Made by a program: the position numbers and the translations under genes. Below are positions 6,861 through 15,976 of a stretch of 64,000 nt of DNA, piece after piece. Source of the stretch: Bacteroidota bacterium (GTDB lineage: Bacteria > Bacteroidota > Ignavibacteria > SZUA-365); assembly GCA_023432805.1 (NCBI GenBank), contig JAEYUG010000093.1, positions 1-64,000 on the forward strand, given 5' to 3'. Numbering within the stretch: the stretch's first letter is position 1; each line of letters begins with the position of its first letter. The notes beneath the pieces were generated by a model. The model was not told the origin of the DNA. It searched no databases and saw nothing but the letters and a program-made list of their open reading frames with translations.

Positions 6861-9821
6861 ATGCGAACGGGAATGTCCCCACGACACCTCGTCCTGCTTC
6901 TCGTGCCGTGCCTCGCGCTCTGCGCCCCTCCCCGCGCCGAAGCGCAGTTCCGCGTGCTGGAAACCCGCGACCTGCGGCTCGTCTCCTACACCGCCGCGCA
7001 CGACTTCATCGTCGAGCACCTCGCGCGCTGCTTCGAGAACGCGCTGCGCTTCCACCGGCGCACCTTCGACTACGAGCCGTCCGAAAAGATCACGCTGATT
7101 CTTGAGGACTTCGGCGACATGGCCTCAGGCGGCGCGAACACGCGTCCCTTCAACCTCATGGGCATCGGCCTCGCGCCCTTCGACTACTCGTATGAAACCA
7201 TGCCGCCCGTCGAGCGCATGTCGATGATGATGAACCACGAGCTGGCCCACATCGCGACGATGGACAAGCCCTCGCCGTCGAACCGGCTCTTCCGCGCGCT
7301 CTTCGGGGGCAAGGTCACCCCCGTGGCGGAAGCCCCCGAATCGATGCTCTGGGCTTATCTGACGAGTCCGCGGTGGAATTCCCCCCGCTGGTTCATCGAG
7401 GGCATCGCGGTGTTCATGGAGACGTGGATGAACGGGGGACTCGGCCGCGCGCTCGGCGCCTACGACGAGATGATGTTCCGCACCATGGTGCGCGACGGGG
7501 CCGAGCTCTATGATGTGGTCGGTCTCGAGGCCGAGGCCGGCAAGGTCGACTTCCAGGTCGGCGCCAGTGCCTACCTCTACGGCACGCGCTTCGTCAGCTG
7601 GCTCGCCCTCACGCGCACGCCCGACCGCCTGCTCGCATGGATGCGCCAGACCGACAGCAGCCGCAATCATTTCGGTGCACAGTTCCGCCAGGTCTACGGC
7701 GAGAGCATCTCGAGCGCCTGGCGCAACTGGCAGGCATGGGAGCGCGACTGGCAGCGCCGCAACCTCGACTCCGTGCGCGCCAATCCGATCACACCCCTGC
7801 GCGCGATCACCGACCGCGCCCTCGGCTCGGTCTCGCGCGCCTACGTCGACGCCGCACGCCGCACGCTCTACGCGGCCGTGAACGCTCCGGGACAGACCGC
7901 CCACCTCGCCGCCATCGACCTCGCCACCGGCGCACACCGCCGCCTCGCGCACATCCGCGGCGGCACGCTCTATTCGGTGGCCAGCATCGCCCACGATCCG
8001 GATGCCGGGGTCCTTTTCTACACCACCGACAACAACCAGTGGCGCGACCTCGCCTGCCTCGAGCTCGCCACGGGCCGCACGCGCACGCTGCTCACCGACG
8101 CCCGCATCGGCGACCTGGCCTTCAACCGCGTCGACAAGAGCATCTGGGGCGTGCGCCACTTCAACGGCATCAGCACCCTCGTCCGCATCCCAGCGCCCTA
8201 CACCGAGTGGTACACCGTGCACGCCTTCGCCTACGGCGAGGACCTCTACGACATCGACGTCTCGCCCGACGGACGCTTCCTCTCTGCGGCCCTCGGCGAC
8301 GTGACCAGCAGGCAGCGACTGGTGGAAATGAAGGTGGAGGATCTCCTCCGCGGCGAAGCCGCTCCCGTCGAGTTGTACGACTTCGACGTCAGCGCACCCG
8401 CGAACTTCGCCTACGGCCCCGATGGGAAGCATCTCTACGGCTCGACCTACTACAGCGGCGTCTCCAACATCGTACGCTACGACCGCGCGGCGCGCACGAT
8501 GGAATGGCTGAGCAATGCCGAGTCGGGACTCTTCCGTCCCGTGCCCCTCGGCGGCGATTCGCTCGTGGCGTTCCACTTCACGGCGAAGGGATTCCAACCG
8601 GTGATGCTCGCGGAGCGGCCGGTCGAGAATGTGAATGCGATCCGCTACCTTGGGCAGGACATCGTCACGAAGTATCCGGCGCTGCGCGAGTGGACCCTGC
8701 CGCCGCCCTCGCCGGCGCGCATCCCGCTCGATTCGCTCGTGACCTATCGCGGCGAGTACGCGCCACTCGCCAACGTCGCGCTCGCATCGGTGCATCCCGT
8801 CGTGCAGGGGTACAAGGAGTTTCTCGCCTACGGCGTCCGCTTCTCGCTGTCGGATCCGATCATGTTCCACCGGCTCGATCTCAGCGCGACCTACACACCC
8901 AACGCAGTGCTGCCCGCCGACGAGCGCCTGCATGCAATGCTGCAGTACCGCTACATCAACTGGAACCTGCAGGCCTCGTGGAATCCCGCGGATTTCTACG
9001 ACCTCGCGGGTCCCACGAAAACGGGACGCCGCGGCGCCTTCCTGCGCCTCGGCTACACCGGACACCTGCTCTTCGACGAACCCGAGGAGATGCGCTGGTC
9101 CCTCACCGGCGGCGCCTACTGGCGTCTCGACCGGCTGCCCGACTATCAGAACGTGCGCGCGTCCGCCGACCATTTCTACAGCGCCCGTGCGACACTCGAC
9201 TACAGCCGACTCGAGCGATCGCTCGGCGCGGTCGAGCCCGAGCTGGGCGTGACCTGGGGCATTGCACTGCCGGCGAGCTTCATCGGCGGGAAGGCCTTTC
9301 CGCAGGCGGGCGCGCACGCATCGCTCGGCACCCTGCTGCCGATCGACCACAGCTCGGTGTGGCTGCGCGTCGCGGCGGGGAAGTCCTTTGGCGATCGCGC
9401 CGATCCCCTCGCGAACTTCTACCTCGGCGGCTTCGGAAACAACTGGCTCGATCATCAGGAGATCTGGCGCTTCCGCGAGCCCCTGAGCTTTCCGGGACTC
9501 GACATCAACGAGGCCGGCGGAAACTCCTTCGCGAAGACAACGGTGGAGTGGACCCTGCCGCCCGTGCACTTCCGTTCCTTCGGACTGCCGGCCCTCTACT
9601 GCAACTGGATGCGGCTGCTCCTCTTCAGCTCCGCGCTCGCCACCGACCTCGACAGAGCGGATCTCGACCGGCGTGCGCACCTGAACGCCGGCGCGCAGCT
9701 GGACCTTCGGCTTGTCGTCTTCAGCGCGTTCGAGACCACGCTTTCCCTCGGGTACGCCCATGCCTTCGCCCGCGACCGGCATCCCTCGCGCGAATTCATG
9801 GTGTCATTGAAGATCCTCTGA
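6861..9821 (+). CDS. Exported gluzincin-like metallopeptidase with beta-propeller and C-terminal beta-barrel
   Basis: 986 residues beginning with a signal peptide (HLVLLLVPCLALCAPPRAEAQ). An alternative ATG four codons on would also work. The peptidase domain has the zinc motif H126-E-L-A-H130 (MMMNHELAHIATM) and a third-ligand candidate Glu180 in WFIEGIAVFME, a gluzincin / 'peptidase MA-like' layout. Residues about 330-600 contain propeller-type repeats (DVSPDGRFLSAAL, YGPDGKHLYGSTY). The last ~280 residues alternate hydrophobic and aromatic residues (YRYINWNLQASWNPADFYD, FLRLGYTGHLLFDEP) and end in a hydrophobic strand, as in an outer-membrane barrel of the surface-antigen type. It is likely an outer-membrane-anchored protease. 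Its stop overlaps the next start by one base. Confidence 0.85.
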   Translation: MRTGMSPRHLVLLLVPCLALCAPPRAEAQFRVLETRDLRLVSYTAAHDFIVEHLARCFENALRFHRRTFDYEPSEKITLILEDFGDMASGGANTRPFNLMGIGLAPFDYSYETMPPVERMSMMMNHELAHIATMDKPSPSNRLFRALFGGKVTPVAEAPESMLWAYLTSPRWNSPRWFIEGIAVFMETWMNGGLGRALGAYDEMMFRTMVRDGAELYDVVGLEAEAGKVDFQVGASAYLYGTRFVSWLALTRTPDRLLAWMRQTDSSRNHFGAQFRQVYGESISSAWRNWQAWERDWQRRNLDSVRANPITPLRAITDRALGSVSRAYVDAARRTLYAAVNAPGQTAHLAAIDLATGAHRRLAHIRGGTLYSVASIAHDPDAGVLFYTTDNNQWRDLACLELATGRTRTLLTDARIGDLAFNRVDKSIWGVRHFNGISTLVRIPAPYTEWYTVHAFAYGEDLYDIDVSPDGRFLSAALGDVTSRQRLVEMKVEDLLRGEAAPVELYDFDVSAPANFAYGPDGKHLYGSTYYSGVSNIVRYDRAARTMEWLSNAESGLFRPVPLGGDSLVAFHFTAKGFQPVMLAERPVENVNAIRYLGQDIVTKYPALREWTLPPPSPARIPLDSLVTYRGEYAPLANVALASVHPVVQGYKEFLAYGVRFSLSDPIMFHRLDLSATYTPNAVLPADERLHAMLQYRYINWNLQASWNPADFYDLAGPTKTGRRGAFLRLGYTGHLLFDEPEEMRWSLTGGAYWRLDRLPDYQNVRASADHFYSARATLDYSRLERSLGAVEPELGVTWGIALPASFIGGKAFPQAGAHASLGTLLPIDHSSVWLRVAAGKSFGDRADPLANFYLGGFGNNWLDHQEIWRFREPLSFPGLDINEAGGNSFAKTTVEWTLPPVHFRSFGLPALYCNWMRLLLFSSALATDLDRADLDRRAHLNAGAQLDLRLVVFSAFETTLSLGYAHAFARDRHPSREFMVSLKIL

Positions 9822-10828
9822 TGATCCTCACCGCCCTTGCCATCGGCATCCTGCCGGTGCTGCTCTTTCTCGGTGCCCTGTTGCTGTTTGACAGCTACAA
9901 GCTGCTGCACCTGCGCACCGTGCTTGCCGCGATCGCCGCGGGAGTCGCCAGCGGCACCGTCGCATGGCTCGTCAACAGCGGCTTCCTCATGGTCGTCGAC
10001 GTCGACCCCGTGCTCATGCGGCGCTACGCGGCCCCGCTCTTCGAGGAACTGCTCAAGGCCGTCTATGTCATCCACCTCCTCCGCGCGAAGCGCATCGGCT
10101 TTCTCATCGACGCATCCATCCTCGGCTTCGCCGTCGGCGCCGGCTTTTCGGTGGCCGAGAATCTGTACTACGCTGGCGCGATGCCCGACGCGGACCTCGG
10201 CGTGTGGCTCGTGCGGGGACTCGGCACCGCGCTCATGCACGGCGGTGCGACAGGGCTGCTCGCGGTGATCGCAAAGGGGCGGATGCGCGACACCGCGCTG
10301 CCCTGGCTGCATGGCCTCGCACCGGGATGGCTCGCGGCCGTGGTCGTGCACAGTCTCTTCAACCACTTCTTCCTTGCGCCCGTGCTTTCCGCGCTGCTGA
10401 TGGTCGTCGTGCTGCCCGTGGCGATGCACCTCGTGATGCGGCGCGGCGAGCGTGCGTTGCGCAGCTGGCTCGGCATCGGCTTCGACACCGATCAGGAGCT
10501 GCTGCAGAGCCTCGACGACGGCGTCTTTCTCGAGACCGCCGCGGGCGCCTACGTGCACACGCTGATCGACCGTTTCCCGCCCGACGTCGTCTTCGACATG
10601 ATCTGCATGCTGCGCCTGCACCTCGAGCTGAGCATCCATGCCAAGGGGATGCTGCTGCTGCGCGAGGCCGGTATCGAACTCGATCCCGACCCCGACCTCG
10701 CGTGGAAGCTTCGTGAAATGCAGCAGCTGGAGAAGAATATCGGGCGCGCCGGTCTGCTCGCCCTGCAGCCCTGCCTCTCCCGCAGCTCGGCAGACCTCTG
10801 GCAGCTTCATCTGCTGCGCCGGCCGTGA
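9821..10828 (+). CDS. PrsW family intramembrane metalloprotease
   Basis: 335 residues, with several hydrophobic segments over residues 1-210 and a soluble tail. The family motifs are present: FEELLKA (Glu-Glu), VGAGFSVAENLYY, GLGTALMHGGATG and VVVHSLFNHFF (paired His). PrsW proteases cut membrane-bound anti-sigma factors, so the anti-sigma-like protein encoded at 5570-6730 is a possible substrate; that link is inference from proximity. The start ATG overlaps the stop of the metallopeptidase gene (TGATG), implying translational coupling. The C-terminal ~110 residues are outside the family core and unassigned. Confidence 0.88.
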   Translation: MILTALAIGILPVLLFLGALLLFDSYKLLHLRTVLAAIAAGVASGTVAWLVNSGFLMVVDVDPVLMRRYAAPLFEELLKAVYVIHLLRAKRIGFLIDASILGFAVGAGFSVAENLYYAGAMPDADLGVWLVRGLGTALMHGGATGLLAVIAKGRMRDTALPWLHGLAPGWLAAVVVHSLFNHFFLAPVLSALLMVVVLPVAMHLVMRRGERALRSWLGIGFDTDQELLQSLDDGVFLETAAGAYVHTLIDRFPPDVVFDMICMLRLHLELSIHAKGMLLLREAGIELDPDPDLAWKLREMQQLEKNIGRAGLLALQPCLSRSSADLWQLHLLRRP

Positions 10829-10957
10829 CATGCATGGCGGACTTGTCTTTGAATGCCTCATGTGCGAGTTTCCGAAAACGTGTCAAATCAGATGTGTGTC
10901 ACTCGCAGACAGGCTGCCGCAGCCTGATCATGCGCGCATGCGTGAAAGGAGTACACT

Positions 10958-13447
10958 GTGAACCTCGGACGTGATGAAGGCGCCGCCGCATCCGTGCAGT
11001 CCCTGCATGGAGAGGGGAGTGGCATGACGGCCTCGTCGACGAAGCGGGTCGCACGCATGTGTTCGGGAGTCAGCGGTGTCATTGCTGCGTCGATGGCCGT
11101 GCAGTGGATCACCGGCCATATCGAATTTTCCCGCTTCGGCACCGACTCGGTGCCGATGGCATTTGAAACCGCCGTGCTACTGATGGCGCTGAATGCGCTG
11201 CTGCTTGCTGCCTCATCGTCACGGCTGCCCCGCATCCGCACGTGGTTCGCGGTGCTGTTCGCCTTGCTTGTCTGTGTCGCCGTGGCCGCCTCGATGCTCG
11301 CAGCTGCGCAGGGAGACATGGCGTCGCGTCTGTCGAACCTCGCAGATGCGGGCGGTCACCTGCGCATCGGCTGGATGTCGCCGCTCACCACGCTGGCCTT
11401 CATGCTGGCGACGGTGGCGATGCTCGCGATGCTGCCGCGTTTCACCGAGCATCGGGTGGCACGCGGTATCGCCGCGACGGCCGGACTGGCGATCATCGCG
11501 ATCACGACGGTCGTGACGATGAGCTATCTGGTGCGCATGCCGCTGCTGTATGGCAGCGGCAATGTGCCGATGGCGCTCACCACCGCAATCGCGCTCTGGT
11601 TTCATGCAATTGCGGTGCTCTTTGCGACGAGCGTCGGTCGCTGGCTTGAGGCAAGCACGCTGCCCCGCTGGATGCTTGTGACCTACGCACTGCTGCTCGT
11701 GCTGCTCGTGGCGGGGGGAACGGCCGTCTACGCGCACCTGCAGCAGCAGTTCCGCATGCATGCAGAACGCGACATCGCTGCCGTCAACTATCTGAAGACC
11801 CGGCAGCTCGGCCAGTGGTGGCAGGAGCGGGAGGCGGATGCACACATGCTCGTGAGCAGTCCGCTCTTCATCGATGCCGTCAGTGCGTGGATGCGCACTC
11901 GCGATGCAGATGCGGGTCGCCGGCTACGCACGCATCTCGAGAACGTGCGGATGAGTCACGCGTATGCGCACATCCGGCTGGTGGATGCGCGGGGAGTGGA
12001 ACTGCTTGCCTCCACCCTCGAGACGCACGCCCTGCACGACGCAGTTCGCGTCTCCTTTCACGAGGCCGTGCGCACCGGAGCTCCGACCTTCTCACCGCTG
12101 CATGCAGGGGACGACTTGTCCGCACCGCATCTCGACATGTTCGCACCGGTCAGGCTGCGGGGATGTCCCGATTCGATCGTCGTCGTGGCACTGCAGGTGG
12201 ATGCCCGGCAGCATCTGTATCCGGTGCTTCGTCTCATTGCGCTGCCGAGCCGTCCAGTCGTGGACGTCCTGATCGGCCGGGAGGGAGCAGACGCGATCGT
12301 GCTCGACACGCAGCCTCAGCGCAAGGGCGCCTCGCCGGTGCTGCGCGTGCCGCTCGACCGTGCGGACCTTGCCGTGGTGCACGCGATGACGGACTCGGCC
12401 GGTGTCTTCGAGGCGCGGAGCACGCGCGGCATGCGCGTGCTTGCGGCTGCGTATGCCGTGACCGGTACCCCGTGGATGCTGCTCACCGAAGTCGACGTCG
12501 ATTCGATCTTCGCACCGCTGCAGCGCGATGTGCACGCGATCGGGTCGATCACGGCACTGCTGCTTCTTGCCCTGACACTCGGGATGGTGATTCTGCAGCG
12601 TGACCGCCGTGCCGCGGCCCTGCACGAGAACATCGAGGCTCACAGGCGCAGCGAAGCCGCCATGCGTAAGGCAAAGGAAGCTGCCGAGCGTGCGGATCGG
12701 CTCAAGGATGCGTTCATCGCCAACATCTCGCACGAGATCCGCACACCGCTGAACATCATCGTCGGCTTTATCGAGTTGCTGCGGTCGGAATTGGACGATC
12801 GTTCTGCAGCGGAGCTGGATCCGATGTTCGAAGGGATCGATGCAGGTGCCGAGCGTCTGATGCGCACGATCGACCTCATCCTGAACGTGTCGCGCATCGA
12901 GGCGGGTGACGCCACGCTCAACCTGGCGCGGCACGATGTCCGGACGGTGGTGACGGATCTCATGGTACGTATGACGCCGGATGCCGACCGCAAGCAGGTC
13001 ACGCTGCAGTTCGTCGACAGCTGTGGCGACGTGCGCATTCGCGCGGATCTCTACTACATGCAGCAGGTGCTGGCGAATCTGCTGGACAACGCCATCAAGT
13101 TCTCCAGCAGGGGCGTCGTCACCACCGCACTCAGCCGCACCGGTGCGCGCGTGCACCTGACCGTGACCGACACCGGCATCGGCATCTCGCCCGACTACCT
13201 CCCGAAGATGTTCACGCCGTATTCGCAGGAGGAGTCCGGCAGCACGCGGCCCTACGACGGCATCGGCCTCGGTCTCGCCCTGGTCAAGCGCTATCTCGAT
13301 CTGCACGGCGTGCCCATCACCGTCGATTCCGCAAAGGGTCGCGGCACCACCGTCACCCTCGATCTCACCCCCATCCTCGATGTGGCGCCGATCCACGATG
13401 CACCCCCGGTTCTCGCCATGCCCCCGATCCTCGATCCCCGAGCCTAA
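10958..13447 (+). CDS. Membrane sensor histidine kinase (MASE-like/CHASE-like sensor, HisKA-HATPase)
   Basis: 829 residues. The GTG start is chosen because AAAGGAG lies six bases upstream. The N-terminal ~250 residues hold about seven hydrophobic helices. They are followed by an extracytoplasmic sensing region (about residues 270-520) and another helix (GSITALLLLALTLGMVIL). The kinase core has the phosphoacceptor His592 in IANISHEIRTPLN, an N box LLDNAIKFSS, a G1 box DTGIGIS and a G2 box GIGLGLAL. No receiver domain or cognate regulator is adjacent, so it is an orphan. The last ~22 residues (ILDVAPIHDAPPVLAMPPIL) are an odd Pro-rich tail located exactly where a broken MACPF gene begins. Confidence 0.9.
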   Translation: MNLGRDEGAAASVQSLHGEGSGMTASSTKRVARMCSGVSGVIAASMAVQWITGHIEFSRFGTDSVPMAFETAVLLMALNALLLAASSSRLPRIRTWFAVLFALLVCVAVAASMLAAAQGDMASRLSNLADAGGHLRIGWMSPLTTLAFMLATVAMLAMLPRFTEHRVARGIAATAGLAIIAITTVVTMSYLVRMPLLYGSGNVPMALTTAIALWFHAIAVLFATSVGRWLEASTLPRWMLVTYALLLVLLVAGGTAVYAHLQQQFRMHAERDIAAVNYLKTRQLGQWWQEREADAHMLVSSPLFIDAVSAWMRTRDADAGRRLRTHLENVRMSHAYAHIRLVDARGVELLASTLETHALHDAVRVSFHEAVRTGAPTFSPLHAGDDLSAPHLDMFAPVRLRGCPDSIVVVALQVDARQHLYPVLRLIALPSRPVVDVLIGREGADAIVLDTQPQRKGASPVLRVPLDRADLAVVHAMTDSAGVFEARSTRGMRVLAAAYAVTGTPWMLLTEVDVDSIFAPLQRDVHAIGSITALLLLALTLGMVILQRDRRAAALHENIEAHRRSEAAMRKAKEAAERADRLKDAFIANISHEIRTPLNIIVGFIELLRSELDDRSAAELDPMFEGIDAGAERLMRTIDLILNVSRIEAGDATLNLARHDVRTVVTDLMVRMTPDADRKQVTLQFVDSCGDVRIRADLYYMQQVLANLLDNAIKFSSRGVVTTALSRTGARVHLTVTDTGIGISPDYLPKMFTPYSQEESGSTRPYDGIGLGLALVKRYLDLHGVPITVDSAKGRGTTVTLDLTPILDVAPIHDAPPVLAMPPILDPRA

Positions 13448-14266
13448 CCGGCCTCGCCGGCTGCAGAGCGGATGCTCCCACCCAGCCACAGCCCGACCCG
13501 AACGACAACGCCCTGCCGGGCGTCGCGTACATGGGGCACGGCTACAACGCCTTCGGCGAGTATGCGAAGGCCGCGTACGTGAAGAGTCCGCTCTTCCGCT
13601 ACGCGGGGTATCGAACCATGACCGTGCACGGCAGGTCGTACACCATTCCCGACGAGATGGAGTACACCTCCGTCAACACCTCGGAATTCCGCAGCGTCTC
13701 GGGCCATAACTCCGACGAGGCCCGCGGCGACCTCGCCTCGCTCGCACCGACGGCCCTCTTCGAGAAGTACGGCACCCACGTGCTCACCGAGCAGGAGCTG
13801 CAGGCCTTCGAGAGCAATTCGTTCCGGGATCTGAAGGTGGCGGGGGGACGCAGCGAATACGGCTCGTACATCTTCGAGACGGGCATGTACGACAAGTGGA
13901 TCGAGTCGATCGACAACATCGAAGACCTGACCATCTGCGACTTCACCGAGCACAGCCTGCTGCCGATCTGGGATCTCGCGGCCGACGAGGCACAGCTTCG
14001 AGGTGACCACGAATCCCCCCATCACCCCGCAGCCCACGTGGACTATGATCAACGCCGACCTGAACCGGGACGCCCACGGCAAGTACATCTTCCTGTGCTA
14101 CCAGAACGGACTCGACGAAGACGACGCCATTGCCGACATCACCTTCATCACGAACAGCCAGACCGTACCCGACGGCTACGTGAAGATGCCGCAGGATCTG
14201 AACGAGGGAGCCGGCGGCAACTACATCTGGCTCGCCTACAGCTACGTCCAGCCCAACCCCTGGTAG
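13441..14266 (+). pseudogene. Broken MACPF/perforin-like lipoprotein gene
   Basis: In the first frame the sequence reads from a lipobox-like LTGLAGC (13444-13464) into GVAYMGHGYNAFGEYA and then the MACPF signature LFEKYGTHVLTEQ (about 13759-13797), typical of bacterial membrane-attack-complex/perforin proteins. There is no start codon and no hydrophobic signal core upstream, so the 5' end is missing. Near 13990-14003 the frame shifts: homologous coding continues in another frame (HSFEVTTNPPITPQP onward). There two MABP-like blocks, DLNRDAHGKYIFLCY and DLNEGAGGNYIWLAY, end at 14266. This is therefore 5' truncated and frameshifted. If the frameshift is a sequencing error, only the 5' truncation would remain. 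Confidence 0.7.
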
Positions 14267-14306
14267 TGATCCCCGCTCCGAAGCCATAAAGTTCCCCTGA
14301 AAACGA

Positions 14307-14332
14307 CAGCGCCCTCCAACCGGAGGGCGCTG
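14307..14332 (+). terminator. Rho-independent-like hairpin between MACPF remnant and tRNA-Gly
   Basis: An 11-bp perfect stem (CAGCGCCCTCC and its complement) with loop AACC. It lies after the MACPF remnant and just beyond the 3' end of the minus-strand tRNA, so it could terminate transcription from either side. No clear T-run is seen on the plus strand. Confidence 0.6.
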
Positions 14333-14339
14333 CTCGGTG

Positions 14340-14713
<374 letters not shown>

Positions 14714-14974
14714 ATGCCGAAACCTATTGATAAGAAACAAGTTAGGTCTGGGTATCCCCCCAAACCCGTACGACCCATGCGTGTACGGAACATTCAGGAT
14801 GCTCGAAGATTGCTGAGTCGTCTGATCCTACAGCTTCAGACTGGAGCCATTGAGGGTCGTCAAGCGAAGGACCTGACCTATATCCTCATCTCCTATGTCC
14901 AGATCGCTCGTGAATCCGATCTTGAGGTTAGGCTGGAAGAACTGGAGCGTGCACTCGAGGAGCGCATGCGGTAA
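14714..14974 (+). CDS. Small island protein of unknown function
   Basis: 86 residues, with a ribosome-binding site (GGAG) eight bases before the ATG. A basic, Pro-rich N-terminus (PPKPVRPMRVRNIQDARRLL) is followed by two amphipathic helices (LSRLILQLQTGAIEGRQAKD and SDLEVRLEELERALEERMR), the second probably a short coiled coil. Similar small helical proteins with a 'GxIxxxxAKxLxYI' core are found in phages and islands, but I cannot name a family. It starts the plus-strand cargo of the island. Confidence 0.6.
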   Translation: MPKPIDKKQVRSGYPPKPVRPMRVRNIQDARRLLSRLILQLQTGAIEGRQAKDLTYILISYVQIARESDLEVRLEELERALEERMR

Positions 14975-15066
14975 TCCAGACGCTGAAGGTTCCAACTCAG
15001 TAGTCGGAGCGCGAGCGTACAAGCCCGGACAACAGAAACGAATCATCGACAACGAAAGGTAGGAAC

Positions 15067-15720
15067 ATGCGAAGCAACAGGTTGGAGGCGCGACTCAGAA
15101 AAGCTGGCGACATTTTGAAACCGAAGCGCCCTCGAATCATCGACATCCTGCGGAGGATCCCCCCCAATTACGATAGGCAGCCTACATCCCCGAGCGATGC
15201 TGCTGAAAGGATCGTGGAGGCGACCGAGGCCAAGTATGATGCGTTTACAACGCTTTTCAATCTTTCCGCCGACCTTTCGGCATCCATGGCGCTCAAGTCG
15301 AGACAGGAGCTTGCTTACTCGTTGATGCTGATGCTCCGTGAGGAGTCTTCCGTAGCGCGGCCGAACTGGAATGACGTGAATGACCACGTAGATCCGTCGG
15401 CACTTGAGGAGGTTCAACTGGGAGACCTGGCTTCGGATCCTATCCTTTTCGGACTCTACCATGACCTGGTTGCGCATGGGACCTCTCCAGTCATCGCACT
15501 GCAGGCTGCTCTTCTCTGTACTCAAGACTTCAGAGCGCGTGCACGCCTGAGTGTGCGTTTTCTAGATGCCACCTCTCAAGACCTCCGACGACAAGTCCTC
15601 GCAGGCTGGCCACGCGATGAGGATACGGAGCACGTGATACGTTTGATTTACGAGGATCGACTCAGAGACGAGAGAACTTCCCCCTCTACTCGCGATCCTC
15701 ATGACCTCGCAGAAGAATGA
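15067..15720 (+). CDS. Hypothetical island protein (217 aa)
   Basis: The start ATG follows GAAAGGTAGGAAC, an acceptable ribosome-binding site. The protein is charged and mainly helical, with no signal peptide, transmembrane helix or recognised motif. The first 30 residues are basic (RLEARLRKAGDILKPKRPRI), and the last 20 are acidic/Ser-rich. It lies between the small protein at 14714 and the STAND NTPase gene, in the same direction, with gaps of 92 and about 120 bases to its neighbours. It may be accessory to the STAND gene or to element maintenance. Confidence 0.6.
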   Translation: MRSNRLEARLRKAGDILKPKRPRIIDILRRIPPNYDRQPTSPSDAAERIVEATEAKYDAFTTLFNLSADLSASMALKSRQELAYSLMLMLREESSVARPNWNDVNDHVDPSALEEVQLGDLASDPILFGLYHDLVAHGTSPVIALQAALLCTQDFRARARLSVRFLDATSQDLRRQVLAGWPRDEDTEHVIRLIYEDRLRDERTSPSTRDPHDLAEE

Positions 15721-15841
15721 CAGAACTTCCAAGCACGGTTCGCGTTGCAGAAGCTAGTCGATCGTGATAGCTTGCGCACACACTACGTCGCTTCACGCCA
15801 ACGGTGCGGTTGGTCTCCGCTGAATCCGTGGGAGGGTACTC

Positions 15842-15976
15842 ATGGATGTGATGGTCGCCATCGCCGGAAAATGCGACGGCGATTCTCTAACGGCCAAGCT
15901 AATCACACCGATCGATGTCGAAAGTCTCCCAGATCCAATCCGCCCTCTTGGCCATGAACAGTGGTGCCTTCCATGA
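15842..15976 (+). CDS. Possible 44-aa upstream ORF overlapping the STAND gene
   Basis: A short frame (MDVMVAIAGKCDGDSLTAKL and onward) begins five bases after a strong Shine-Dalgarno sequence, GGAGGG. It ends 62 bases inside the STAND gene in a different frame. The STAND gene itself has no good ribosome-binding site before its ATG at 15915, so this frame could couple translation into it. It is not recognised as a known protein. Confidence 0.35.
   Translation: MDVMVAIAGKCDGDSLTAKLITPIDVESLPDPIRPLGHEQWCLP

Noticed and set aside
7125..9782. Very long minus-strand frame opposite the metallopeptidase gene
   Set aside because: It is an antisense shadow in high-GC coding DNA; the plus strand has a signal peptide, HELAH motif and barrel.
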